From Bin5 sp965220715 (lineage in GTDB: Bacteria > Chloroflexota > Anaerolineae > Caldilineales > Caldilineaceae), in assembly GCA_965220715.1 (NCBI GenBank), contig OZ244843.1, forward strand, positions 5,146,001-5,210,000: 64,000 nt of DNA, given 5' to 3'. Under the pieces are notes generated by a model. That model saw only the letters and a list, made by a program, of their open reading frames with translations, ran no database searches and had not been told where the DNA came from. Below are positions 35,884 to 44,568 of this stretch, in pieces; within the stretch, counting starts at the first letter, position 1, and every line of letters starts with the position of its first letter. Position numbers and translations under genes: made by a program.

Positions 35884-36726
35884 TCAGCCGCGGGCCGGCT
35901 CTTTCATCGTCTTCTTGAATTGACGTGTCAACTCTGCCAGGTGGGTATCATTGGCCCTGACCTGCTCGAGATGCACCATGCGCTCCGGTCCGGCCGTCGC
36001 GATCATGGCCTCGCCGTGAATGTGGTCGATCCAGAAGCGGGCCTCGTTGCCAAGAACAGTGCGCAACTCTTCGAGCCGGTGCTCAGGATAGCGGCGCGAA
36101 AAATTCATCGTGTACATGCGCCGGCGCTCTGAGCCACCGAAGGCGGCATGCTTGAGATTGTGGTTGAAGACAACGATGTCGCCGGGCTTGGTCTCCAGGA
36201 TCAGAGCCGGCACGTCACTCCCCTCCAACCCCCAGATCTTGCCGCTCTCCCGAATCTCCGTCTCCAGGGCATCGGCATAGGCGTCGCCGACGCGGTGGCT
36301 GCCTGGAATGACGCGCAGGGCTCCGCTGTCGCGCGTGAGCGGATCCAGATAGAAGGCGATCTTGATGCTGGGAATGCGATCGGCCCGGAAGCCGTCGGAA
36401 TGCCAGCGGGTGTCGCCGGCATAGAAGTTGCCGTCGCCGCTGGTGTAGTTGAAGTCGTCGCCGCAAATGCTGGCGGCAATGTCGTGGATGCGCGGATCAT
36501 CCAACAATGAACTGAGAAACACGCTGCGGTCGGGAAAAGGAAAGATGCAGGAACGCTGCTCGCCATCGTGTTCCTGCCCGTGGTGACCGCCGCCGTGTGC
36601 TGCCCAAATCATTTCATATTCGGCTATGATCTTGTCAGCGCAGTCCGCCAGTAGCCCTGGAAAGTAGAGAAAGCCGAACGTTTCGAAGAATGCCAACTGC
36701 TGCTGCGTAAGTCGCGTCGTTCCCAT
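35884..36726 (-). CDS. Phytanoyl-CoA dioxygenase (PhyH) family protein
   Basis: 280 residues. The metal triad is His109-x-Asp111 in RWHSDGF plus a later histidine in LKHAAFGG. LTQQQLAFFETFGFLYFPGL at the start and the MKEPARG ending pair it with the gene at 33920, of which it looks like a diverged inverted copy. A His/Gly-rich stretch (AAHGGGHHGQEHDGE) near residues 43-57 is absent from the others. GGAGAGATCAC precedes the ATG on this strand. Confidence 0.9.
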   Translation of the reverse strand: MGTTRLTQQQLAFFETFGFLYFPGLLADCADKIIAEYEMIWAAHGGGHHGQEHDGEQRSCIFPFPDRSVFLSSLLDDPRIHDIAASICGDDFNYTSGDGNFYAGDTRWHSDGFRADRIPSIKIAFYLDPLTRDSGALRVIPGSHRVGDAYADALETEIRESGKIWGLEGSDVPALILETKPGDIVVFNHNLKHAAFGGSERRRMYTMNFSRRYPEHRLEELRTVLGNEARFWIDHIHGEAMIATAGPERMVHLEQVRANDTHLAELTRQFKKTMKEPARG

Positions 36727-36792
36727 AGTGATCTCTCCTCTGAAGCACCAGTAACTTCATCGATTTTCAAACGGAATTGCCAGGTCAGGAAG

Positions 36793-39501
36793 TCACACGT
36801 CTTCGCCCTTTGGCACTGCCAACAGTGCCAGTGCCGCGAAATTCCAAGCGGCCAGTTCCGGCAACGCCGCGAACGCGTCTACCTGCGCGTGCGCCAGTCC
36901 CGCGCATAGCGCCGCCAGCAGGCCGATCCGATGCCATGCGCGCGGCGCACGCAACGAGCGTCTCAAGACTAACACAATCATACCAAGAAACGCGCCAATC
37001 CACACCAGACCGACGGCACCCCAGCCGGTTGCATATTCAAGCCAGACAGAGTGGGGGTGCAGCAGATTGGGATCGGTCGTTGGCGAAGTCTGCAGGAAGG
37101 CCGGATAGTTCCAGTAGAATCCACTGGGCCCCACTCCCAGCAAGGGGTAGTGCCTCCACAGGCTCCAGGCGTCCCGCCAGATGGCGAGGCGGGAGCGCAT
37201 TGTCTCGATGTTCAGCAGTCGGTCGCCATAGACGAGGACATACTCCAGGCCGACCGCTACCGCCAGGCCGACCACCAGCACCAGCAATACGGCGACTCGC
37301 CTCCCTTGCAGAAAGCGTGCATGACGGCGTCCTGCCGCGGCCATGACCAGGGCGCCAACGGGCAGGCCGAGCAGGATGGCGCCGCGACTGGCTGTCAGAA
37401 GCAGCGCCCCCGCCACCAAGAGACAGCCCGCGGTCAGGGCGCGCCGCCAACGCTGGCACGTTGCCAGGAGCCCTACGCCGACAAGAAGTGTCCGCAGCAG
37501 ATAGAGGGCGGTCTGATTGGGTGAAAAGGAGATACCCATCAGGCGTCGTACACCGTCCACGGATACGCCGCCGCCGATCAGCCAATCGACCAGCCCTACG
37601 CCGGCCGCGAGAGCGCCGCCTGCGAAGAGCGCGGCCAGCACGGCCCGCAGTTGACGCGGCTGGGCGGCAACCAGCCTGATGCCGGCATACAAAAGAACCG
37701 GCACCGCTACAAGCTCCCACATTCCGCGAATATAGCCTGGCCAGTGCCAGACGTTGCGGCCGGCGAGGAGGCTGATGACGATCCAGGCTGCGACCAGCAG
37801 GGTGGCGTATTGCGTATTGCGTATTGCGTAAATTGTTTGGCGAATCGAGTGGATGCCTTTGAGCGCGGGGCCGATGCGCCACTCTGTAGCGCGGATGGCG
37901 CGCTGCGCGAGGGCAGGCAGTGTGGCCAGCAGCGCGGCCTGGGCCGGCGGCACGGCCCATACGACGCCGATGAGCCGCAGCTCCTTGTGTTGGAAGTGGA
38001 AGGGCAAGGCGATGGCCGCGATCATCAGTCCTGTTGACGGTTCGGCAGCGATGAGGAAGGAGGCAGTAAGCCAGCAGAGGAGGATCAGCGGCGGCCAGAC
38101 AGCCAGATAGTAAACAGTGAACAGAAGCGCCCAAACGGCGAGTTTTCGGACCTGCGGCCAGCTGCGATAGGCCGCCTGCCACTTGCGCAACGGCAGGCGG
38201 CGGGAGGTGATCACCGCCCACCCGAGGGTAAGTCCGCCAGCCAACAGTAGTAATGCGAATCGTGCATATCGCCAGCCGCCTCTTGCTGGTGATTGGGTGT
38301 CAACCGTCGCCTGTGCGGCGGCCGAAAAGAGGGACAAGAGCGGGTGCTCTCGCCCATCGGCGGAGACGAGAGAGAAGCCCCACATCGCATCTGAGGGCGG
38401 TGCGTCCGGTCGGTCTACCGGCCAGCCCATCGCTGCCAGCCACGGCCAGTTGGCCCGTGCATGCCGGATCGCTTCCTCCGTAAAACGAAGTTGATCGGCT
38501 TCCGAAACGGTCTTCCAGGAATCCTGGACCAGTCGATTCCATCCGAAACGGACCGCCCATACCGGTGTCTGTCCATCGCCGGCCGCGACCATAACTTGCC
38601 GCACCCAAGCCGCGCGCCGGAAGTTGAGCACGTCAACGCGGCTGCGAACGTCTTCCGGCCCGGTCCCGAAGCCAAACGGCTGCACGAGAACAGCATCGAA
38701 AAAGGGCGCGGCGCCGGCGGCGTAAAGCCGTTGCAGGAAAAAGCCCTCGTCGATCGCGGTGTGTCCTCGGTCCTGGGTGGGCGCCAGCGCGGCGGCCAGG
38801 ATAACTGCGTCCGGGTCAGCAGTCCGTACAGCGATGGCGCCTTCGCGCAGCAATCGGGCATAGCCGACCGGATCGATCAAACGGTTTCCCCAGTGGGGCG
38901 CTATGTTCGGCTCATCCCAGATCTGATAAAAGCGGACTGTGTTCTGGTAGCGGTCGGCGAAAGCCGCGGCAAAGCGGGCGAAGGTCTCTGGAGTCGCCGG
39001 GGGCGCCAGTCGCGATGGCCAGTCACTGGCAGCGAGTGCTTGGGGCGGCCTATCTCTACTGTCTCGGGCCCAGACGGGGCTGCCGTCCAAGACGACGACC
39101 GGCACGAGGCCGGCGGCGGCAATGGCGGACAGAACGTCGTCTGTCCACGCCCACTGAAACTCTCCCGGCTGAGGTTCGATGCGGCTCCAATCAATACGCT
39201 GGCGTACCCAACCGAAACCGGCGCCGTGCAGACGATGCAACGCTTGCTGCAGTTGGAGCGGGTCATCGTACTGTTCGAGCTCGACGGTGACGCCGAGAAA
39301 CGGGATCTGGTCTGCCGAGGAGGAGCCTGTGGGAGCCTCTACCGTTGGTTGTAGACTGCTGGGGTCAGTTTCCCGAAGTACTCGCAGTGACTGAGCGATC
39401 TCTACACCCAGGTAACAGAGAATCGCGTAGAGACAGGTGAGACGAATCAGTCGTATGCTGGTCCGCGCCACAGCATCAGGTCTTACGAACGATTCAGGCA
39501 A
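36793..39501 (-). CDS. Fusion of glycosidase-like (GH-A clan) domain and O-antigen ligase/polymerase-like membrane protein
   Basis: 902 residues. One membrane span near residues 18-38 places residues 50-390 outside. That part is a TIM-barrel glycosidase-like domain resembling GH39/GH5 (GFGWVRQRIDWSRIEPQPG; FYQIWDEPN near 195 where the acid/base NEP motif is expected). The strand that normally carries the nucleophile as WxxEFGW reads VWAVRFGWN with Arg near 318, so the barrel may be inactive. From about 425 on there are roughly 11-12 membrane spans with O-antigen ligase (Wzy_C/WaaL) features: SRGAILLG near 703 and GVGPSGFYW followed by LLHPHSVWLEY near 813. It presumably transfers or polymerises surface glycans. 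TTG 39501 overlaps the CHAT gene by 19 bases; GTG 39471 is an alternative. Confidence 0.82.
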   Translation of the reverse strand: MPESFVRPDAVARTSIRLIRLTCLYAILCYLGVEIAQSLRVLRETDPSSLQPTVEAPTGSSSADQIPFLGVTVELEQYDDPLQLQQALHRLHGAGFGWVRQRIDWSRIEPQPGEFQWAWTDDVLSAIAAAGLVPVVVLDGSPVWARDSRDRPPQALAASDWPSRLAPPATPETFARFAAAFADRYQNTVRFYQIWDEPNIAPHWGNRLIDPVGYARLLREGAIAVRTADPDAVILAAALAPTQDRGHTAIDEGFFLQRLYAAGAAPFFDAVLVQPFGFGTGPEDVRSRVDVLNFRRAAWVRQVMVAAGDGQTPVWAVRFGWNRLVQDSWKTVSEADQLRFTEEAIRHARANWPWLAAMGWPVDRPDAPPSDAMWGFSLVSADGREHPLLSLFSAAAQATVDTQSPARGGWRYARFALLLLAGGLTLGWAVITSRRLPLRKWQAAYRSWPQVRKLAVWALLFTVYYLAVWPPLILLCWLTASFLIAAEPSTGLMIAAIALPFHFQHKELRLIGVVWAVPPAQAALLATLPALAQRAIRATEWRIGPALKGIHSIRQTIYAIRNTQYATLLVAAWIVISLLAGRNVWHWPGYIRGMWELVAVPVLLYAGIRLVAAQPRQLRAVLAALFAGGALAAGVGLVDWLIGGGVSVDGVRRLMGISFSPNQTALYLLRTLLVGVGLLATCQRWRRALTAGCLLVAGALLLTASRGAILLGLPVGALVMAAAGRRHARFLQGRRVAVLLVLVVGLAVAVGLEYVLVYGDRLLNIETMRSRLAIWRDAWSLWRHYPLLGVGPSGFYWNYPAFLQTSPTTDPNLLHPHSVWLEYATGWGAVGLVWIGAFLGMIVLVLRRSLRAPRAWHRIGLLAALCAGLAHAQVDAFAALPELAAWNFAALALLAVPKGEDV
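37805..37830. repeat. Period-7 tandem repeat inside the ligase fusion gene
   Basis: GCGTATT is repeated 3.7 times on the + strand, encoding AIRNTQYATL on the - strand near residue 557. The unit length is not a multiple of three, so gain or loss of one copy would shift the frame of the ligase half. Confidence 0.7.
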
Positions 39502-40928
39502 TGGTCAAGGATATTCTGGATGTGGCGCCTCTCCTCTTCGAATGTTGACAAGCGCCTCTGTACAGACCTGATATCGATGACTTGGCCTTGGTCCCGTTCC
39601 TCTAATGCCTGTTGCAGAATCTTTAGCAAAAGGCCGACAATCCGGCGGCGGCGCTGATACTCAAAGGGCAGATGGGGATCAGAGATCGATTCCGGCAAGG
39701 ACCGGAACCAGGCTTCTTTTTCTGCCAACTTGAACTCTAGCCGCAGCGAGGAACCCGTCATCTGGGAGTGCGGGACGGCTGAGCGGGGGGAGGTGGATGC
39801 CGCCGACCGCTGGGGATCGTCGATAGGCAGAATGCGGCCGTCCTCCGCATTGAGCCAGAGGATTGGCGTTGCATAGTCCACTCGATTCGGGTCATTGATA
39901 TACAGATTGTTGCGGGCAATGCTGACCGCGGCGTCAATGTGGCCGCGCCCTTGGCCCGATACAAGAGCTTCGTAGACTCCCGAGGCAAAATTCGCGGCCG
40001 AGCGGTCCAGGATCTCATAGCGCATGGCTATCACAGCAGGCAGACCACTCTGAAGCAACTGGTGGGCGATGCCGGCAAAGGGGCGGGTACTATCTACCTG
40101 TCCGGCAAGACAGGCATTGAGAAAGACCAGTTTCACCGATTCTGCTTGCTGCATCACCGCGCGCAGCGTCGCGGCCGACACGAGGACAGGGGCGTCATCG
40201 GCCCAGAGCAGGAGGCCGTCCTCATTGCCGTGGCCGACAAAATGGAGGATGTCGGGCCGCGTCGTCAGCAGCCGCTCCCGAATCTGTTGAATCGTGACCC
40301 GTCCATCCAGTTGATCCAGGTTCACGCGGCCGGACGACAACCCCGCAAAAGCAGAGCGGATCTGTCCGCTCTCCTTGTGTGCGGCCAATCTATTCCCTTG
40401 CTCGCCTTGCTGGGGCCGCTGAGGGGCGGGGGCGTCCAGTGTCCCTGTATCGACCGTCACCAACAGGACCTTCAGCGGCAGCGCAGCCTCAAGCGCCCTA
40501 GGGCGGGCAACATAGCTCACGAGATTCTGGGTGCGGACGAGGGATATATTTGCGTCGGCGGCAAAGGATTGATTGCGGCGGGGATCGTGAAGTGTCTCCC
40601 ACGGCAGGGCCGCGACCGCGGGTGGATGCAGGATGAGCCTCAGTCGCAGACGGCCGCCATCATCCAGGTCGGTGCGTGCCTGGGCCCAGAGGTCTCGCAC
40701 CTGATCGCGAAATAGTTGCGAAAAGAGCCTGCTGCCGATTTCGGCCAGAAGCTGCTCCCCTTGCGTCTGAAATGGATCGCTCAACCTGGACAGGAATTCC
40801 TGCCAGACAGGGTTGAGTGCATCCTGACCGAATGTGGAGGCGCCGCTGAGACCCCGATATGACGCCAGAACTGAGAAAGGCGGCTTGTTCCCGCTTATGG
40901 TGATGTCAAAATTTGTGTACTGGCTCAA
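39483..40928 (-). CDS. CHAT-domain (caspase-like) protein
   Basis: This is a 481-residue soluble protein with the CHAT protease fold. The histidine of the dyad is in LHFVGHGNEDG (His233) and the cysteine in LVFLNACLAG (Cys273), both intact. The N-terminal region contains LHPPAVAALPWETLHDP, a segment typical of CHAT proteins. Residues about 385-481 form a charged helical tail (EYQRRRRIVGLLLKILQQALEE) that could be an adaptor or oligomerisation arm. CHAT peptidases act in stress or defence pathways and cut partner proteins when triggered; no such partner is obvious here. The start is an apparent TTG at 40928, as no ATG lies near. It overlaps the downstream ligase fusion. Confidence 0.85.
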   Translation of the reverse strand: MSQYTNFDITISGNKPPFSVLASYRGLSGASTFGQDALNPVWQEFLSRLSDPFQTQGEQLLAEIGSRLFSQLFRDQVRDLWAQARTDLDDGGRLRLRLILHPPAVAALPWETLHDPRRNQSFAADANISLVRTQNLVSYVARPRALEAALPLKVLLVTVDTGTLDAPAPQRPQQGEQGNRLAAHKESGQIRSAFAGLSSGRVNLDQLDGRVTIQQIRERLLTTRPDILHFVGHGNEDGLLLWADDAPVLVSAATLRAVMQQAESVKLVFLNACLAGQVDSTRPFAGIAHQLLQSGLPAVIAMRYEILDRSAANFASGVYEALVSGQGRGHIDAAVSIARNNLYINDPNRVDYATPILWLNAEDGRILPIDDPQRSAASTSPRSAVPHSQMTGSSLRLEFKLAEKEAWFRSLPESISDPHLPFEYQRRRRIVGLLLKILQQALEERDQGQVIDIRSVQRRLSTFEEERRHIQNILDHCLNRS

Positions 40929-41091
40929 CTGCGGTTTCCAGTTGTTGCTTTTTGTTTTATAGTAACATCATCCTTCCCAACTGGAAACTGGAAGCCGAAA
41001 ATTGGGGACTGAGAACTGGTATTCGCCGTTCGCGGCCAGCGAACAACAGAATAGAAGGCAATCTGAAAGCGCCAGACCAACCTTTGCCGAA

Positions 41092-41979
41092 ATGGGGATG
41101 GAACGATCGGCGACAACGCCGGCGGCATTGGGTCCAAACCGGCGCTTCGTGCAGCGCGTGAGCGTGCTGGCGTGGACCGTAGCGGCTACGGTATCGATCA
41201 GCCTGTTCTTACGGCTGCCGACAGTTGTTCTGACCTTGAATGCGCTTGGCACGCCCCTGTCGATCAGAATCAGCGAGACGACCGTCATCGCCGTTTTTAT
41301 CGCCCTGCTCACGGCCAGCGGCACGGAACGGGCGATCCGTACCCATCCCCTTTTCGCCGGCGACCCGTTGGGCCAGGAAGCCGATAGCGGCGGGCACACC
41401 TGGCTATTCTGGGGGCTGCCCGCTGCAGTCTCGATCCTGGCAGTGTTGCTGGCGCCCGAGGCCAAGACACTGCTTTTCCAGGCCGGCGCGGCGTTGCTCA
41501 GTGGAGGGCTGATCGCAGTTATTCTGTTCAACCTGTACGTGACCGCAGATCGGGAGTCGTCGGGCTACCGGCAGGCCCGCATCCTGCTCAACGTACTGTC
41601 CTACACCGCTGCCCTGGCTCTCTTTTTGCTGGTGTATCAGACAAAAACCCGTAGCCTGCTCTCCGGTTCTCTGATTGCGGCGACGGCCGCGCTGTTGGCA
41701 GTTGAGTTGCTGCGGGATGTATTGCCCAGAGTGAATGTGGTGCTCAGCTATGCGGCGGTGGTTGCGCTTGTATTGGGAGAGGCGGCGTGGGCGTTGAATT
41801 ATTGGCCATTATCGGGGGCAAGTGGTGGGCTGGTTCTGCTGTTAATCTTCTATTTGTTCGTGGGGCTGGCCCGCCACGCGCTCCATGAGGGCCATCTCAG
41901 CCGCAAACTTGTGCTGGAGTATTCGGCTTTTGCCATTCTGGCGCTGGTGCTGATTGTACTGATCGGACCAGGACTTTAG
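41092..41979 (+). CDS. Polytopic membrane protein of unknown function
   Basis: Roughly 295 residues with about eight hydrophobic spans and small polar loops. I see no catalytic or transport motif. The first long span is VLAWTVAATVSISLFLRLP, and a loop with GTERAIRTHPLF follows the second. It may belong to a membrane family restricted to Chloroflexota, but I cannot name it with confidence. The frame is open from TTG 41002; ATG 41092 (or 41098) is preferred because the extension comes from a low-complexity spacer. It is divergent from the CHAT gene, sharing a 163-base region. Confidence 0.65.
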   Translation: MGMERSATTPAALGPNRRFVQRVSVLAWTVAATVSISLFLRLPTVVLTLNALGTPLSIRISETTVIAVFIALLTASGTERAIRTHPLFAGDPLGQEADSGGHTWLFWGLPAAVSILAVLLAPEAKTLLFQAGAALLSGGLIAVILFNLYVTADRESSGYRQARILLNVLSYTAALALFLLVYQTKTRSLLSGSLIAATAALLAVELLRDVLPRVNVVLSYAAVVALVLGEAAWALNYWPLSGASGGLVLLLIFYLFVGLARHALHEGHLSRKLVLEYSAFAILALVLIVLIGPGL

Positions 41980-42039
41980 ACTACAGCTTTTTGTTTTCGA
42001 CTCCTGGTGAACCCTTACCTTAACGGGGCTTGCTGTGAA

Positions 42040-43131
42040 CTAAGCGCCAGAAACCTCTTTGGCCGCTGCAGCGAGTCGCTCGAAGTTTCCTCGCCACGCA
42101 GCGCGCAATTGCGATTCGGCAGCCAACTGCTGGACAGTTTCGGTCAGCAACCGGTTGACTGGCGTTTTGATGCCGACTTCGCCCCCTAGGCGCACGACTG
42201 CACCATTATACCAGCCTACTTCGCTCCCGCTCTTACCTGCCTCCAAGTCCAAGAACAGGCTGGGCATCTTGCCACCCCTCGCCCCGCCGACGATCCGGTG
42301 CAGGGCGGGCCGCAGGAGCGCGCGCGGCCCGAAACGCAACAGGGGTGCGAGTGTACCCAGCGGATATTTCTCCAAGTTCAGCGGGTGGATGTTGGCCGCA
42401 GCCATCACGCGCAGGGTCTCGCGCAAGGCGTCGATCTCCAGATTGGTGATGCGGGGGTCGGCGAAGGTGGCGCCGGGCGGCTCGGCCAGGATAGCACTGG
42501 TGGCGTTGCCGATCATGTTCATAAGCAGTTTTGACCATTTCATACCGTGTGCATCTTCGTAGACATTTGTGGGGAGGCCGGCTGCGGCAAACTGCGAGGA
42601 AAGAGAGGTGAGGAGAGAGGAGTGAGAGTTGATTCCCGCCTCTTCACTCTCTCCACGGTATTCTGCCAGGCCGATGGCAAACCCGGGCTTCGTCACCTGG
42701 ACCACGCCCGGCTCCCGCACCTCGACCGGCGCTGTAATCGTTCCGGCGAGGACCCGCTGCGCGCCAAACCGCGCGGCGATCTCGTTCTCATTGCCGACGC
42801 CATTCTGAAGGCTGAGAATCGTTGGCGGGAGCGTGGATTCGACCGAGACCAATTCGTCCAGCGCGGTTGCCGTATCGTAGCTCTTTACGGCGAGAACGGC
42901 GAGGTGATATGAGGCAGGAAATGCCTCTCGCACAGACGCGACCGCGCTGACCGAGCGGATCGATTGCACGGCACCATCAGCCGCGTGCAGCTCCAGACCG
43001 CGCGCCTGCACAGCCGCGGTTGTGCGGGCGCGACCGACTAATGTCACGCCGTGCCCTGCAGAAGCCAACTTGCCGCCGACAAAACAGCCAATTGCCCCGG
43101 CCCCGATTATCAAGATGTGAAGAGAGCCCAT
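42040..43131 (-). CDS. Ketopantoate reductase-like (PanE/ApbA) NADPH-dependent reductase
   Basis: ApbA/PanE fold: the nucleotide-binding GAGAIG is at residues 10-15 and the C-terminal helical domain has KWSKLLMNMIGNA near residue 200, containing the catalytic-type lysine. At 363 residues it is longer than PanE of E. coli (about 300). Position three bases after glpC in a glycerol operon makes a pantothenate role doubtful; reduction of another 2-oxo acid or of a DHA-derived compound is possible. It is the last gene of the operon. Confidence 0.82.
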   Translation of the reverse strand: MGSLHILIIGAGAIGCFVGGKLASAGHGVTLVGRARTTAAVQARGLELHAADGAVQSIRSVSAVASVREAFPASYHLAVLAVKSYDTATALDELVSVESTLPPTILSLQNGVGNENEIAARFGAQRVLAGTITAPVEVREPGVVQVTKPGFAIGLAEYRGESEEAGINSHSSLLTSLSSQFAAAGLPTNVYEDAHGMKWSKLLMNMIGNATSAILAEPPGATFADPRITNLEIDALRETLRVMAAANIHPLNLEKYPLGTLAPLLRFGPRALLRPALHRIVGGARGGKMPSLFLDLEAGKSGSEVGWYNGAVVRLGGEVGIKTPVNRLLTETVQQLAAESQLRAAWRGNFERLAAAAKEVSGA

Positions 43132-43134
43132 TGG

Positions 43135-44493
43135 TCAGTTTCCATCTATGGGGCGCCGCGCTTGCAGGTCGTACAGGCCATAGGCCGCTGCCAACAGTTC
43201 AATAGGATGGCGGGATGGGAGGCCGGTCCCGTGTTCCAGTTGCCAGCGACAGGTCTCAGAATCGCAGGCGGTAAAGGAAACAGATCCTTTGGCGACCGGA
43301 TCCGATTTGGCAGCTTGCGCGGCGACATAGTCAAACAGTTCCGCGCCCACGTCCATGGCAATCTGATATTTTTCAGACTTATATCCATACGTTCCCGCGA
43401 TACCGCAACAGCGGACGGGGCTTTCGCGCAGGTCAAGCTCCGGGATCATGGCCAGCACGTCCAGCGCCGGTTTGCCGATGCGGTGTGCCCGCAGCTGACA
43501 AGGGGCATGATAGGGCAGTATAAAAGGCTGTCCAGTTCGGTTTAGTGGACGCAGATCGGAGGGCAGTTGGCCTTGATCCAGACGGTCGCGCAGCCATTCA
43601 AAGATATCCCAGGTCGCGAATTTGAGGGCCTGCGTGCCCTCATCGTCCTCCAGGTCGAGAAGTTCAGGCGCCTCTTCCTTGAGGGTCAGCGTGCAACTGG
43701 TGCTGGTACCGAGGATCGGGTAACCGGCGCGGACATAGTCGGCAAGGCGTGCCACGTTGCGGCGATGATAACCCTCCGCCGCGCCAAACTCGCCATTCGA
43801 AAGCATTGGCAGGCCGCAGCAGTTTTGCGGAGGCACCACCACCTCGTAGCCGAGATGCTCCAGCACCAGAATTGCGGCCATGCCTACAAAGGGCTCGTAA
43901 TACTGGGTTGCGCAGCCGTGAAAGTAGACGACCTTTCGTTCGCAGCGCAGCCTTTGGGCACGGGTTCGGGCCAGCCAGCGGTTGAGCGTTTCATGGTGCC
44001 AGTGGGGCAACGGCGCCTTTTCGGCCACACCAAACAGGGCAGCGGCCAACCGACGGCTTAGCGGATGGTGCAGGATGAAATTCGCCATGCCGGGCGCCAG
44101 ACTGCCGATCCGCCCCAACAGCTCATTGCGGCCCAGGATCCGGTTACGCAGGGAAAGACCCCGTATTGCCACCATCCGGGCACGGGCGCGGGCGTTGATT
44201 TCGGCGATTCGCACGCCGGTTGGACAGACTTCATTGCAGACCCGGCAGCCGGAGCAGTAGTCCACCGAAGCGTCAGGCACTCGTCCGCCGCCAAGTGCCC
44301 GAGAAATGGGGTCGGCGGCGGCCTCGGAAAAGGGATGGCCGAATTCGCGAAAGCGTTCAGACTGAGGCGCGGCGTACTTCGGTCCGGGGAAGCTGTCCGT
44401 CACTTCGGAGACCGGGCAGTAGCTGGTGCAGATATTGCACTTGATACATGCGTCCAGGCTCATTCCGACTGAATTCAGAGATTCGGATTGCAT
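43135..44493 (-). CDS. glpC: Anaerobic glycerol-3-phosphate dehydrogenase, iron-sulfur subunit C
   Basis: GlpC passes electrons from GlpAB to the membrane quinone pool. Two 4Fe-4S motifs are present, CIKCNICTSYC and CSGCRVCNEVC. Two CCG-type heterodisulfide-reductase-like domains follow (CCGLPMLSN and CCGIAGTYG). The length of 452 residues fits the family. ATG 44493 is preferred; the frame extends to 44535, but the extra residues come from a palindromic spacer repeat. No other membrane anchor is encoded, as usual for GlpC, which associates peripherally. Confidence 0.92.
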   Translation of the reverse strand: MQSESLNSVGMSLDACIKCNICTSYCPVSEVTDSFPGPKYAAPQSERFREFGHPFSEAAADPISRALGGGRVPDASVDYCSGCRVCNEVCPTGVRIAEINARARARMVAIRGLSLRNRILGRNELLGRIGSLAPGMANFILHHPLSRRLAAALFGVAEKAPLPHWHHETLNRWLARTRAQRLRCERKVVYFHGCATQYYEPFVGMAAILVLEHLGYEVVVPPQNCCGLPMLSNGEFGAAEGYHRRNVARLADYVRAGYPILGTSTSCTLTLKEEAPELLDLEDDEGTQALKFATWDIFEWLRDRLDQGQLPSDLRPLNRTGQPFILPYHAPCQLRAHRIGKPALDVLAMIPELDLRESPVRCCGIAGTYGYKSEKYQIAMDVGAELFDYVAAQAAKSDPVAKGSVSFTACDSETCRWQLEHGTGLPSRHPIELLAAAYGLYDLQARRPIDGN

Positions 44494-44520
44494 AACGGGG
44501 ATGCCAGTGGTTAGTGGCTC

Positions 44521-44568
44521 GTGGCTGGTGGCCATTACAGACGAATGGTGCTACTGGCCACTGGCCAC
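44521..44568. repeat. GTGGCCAG-type palindrome between glpB and glpC
   Basis: GTGGCTGGTGGCCA (44521-44534) and TGGCCACTGGCCAC (44555-44568) are complementary with two mismatches. The glpB stop codon at 44551-44553 lies inside the loop. The repeat probably lengthened the spacer here. Confidence 0.6.
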
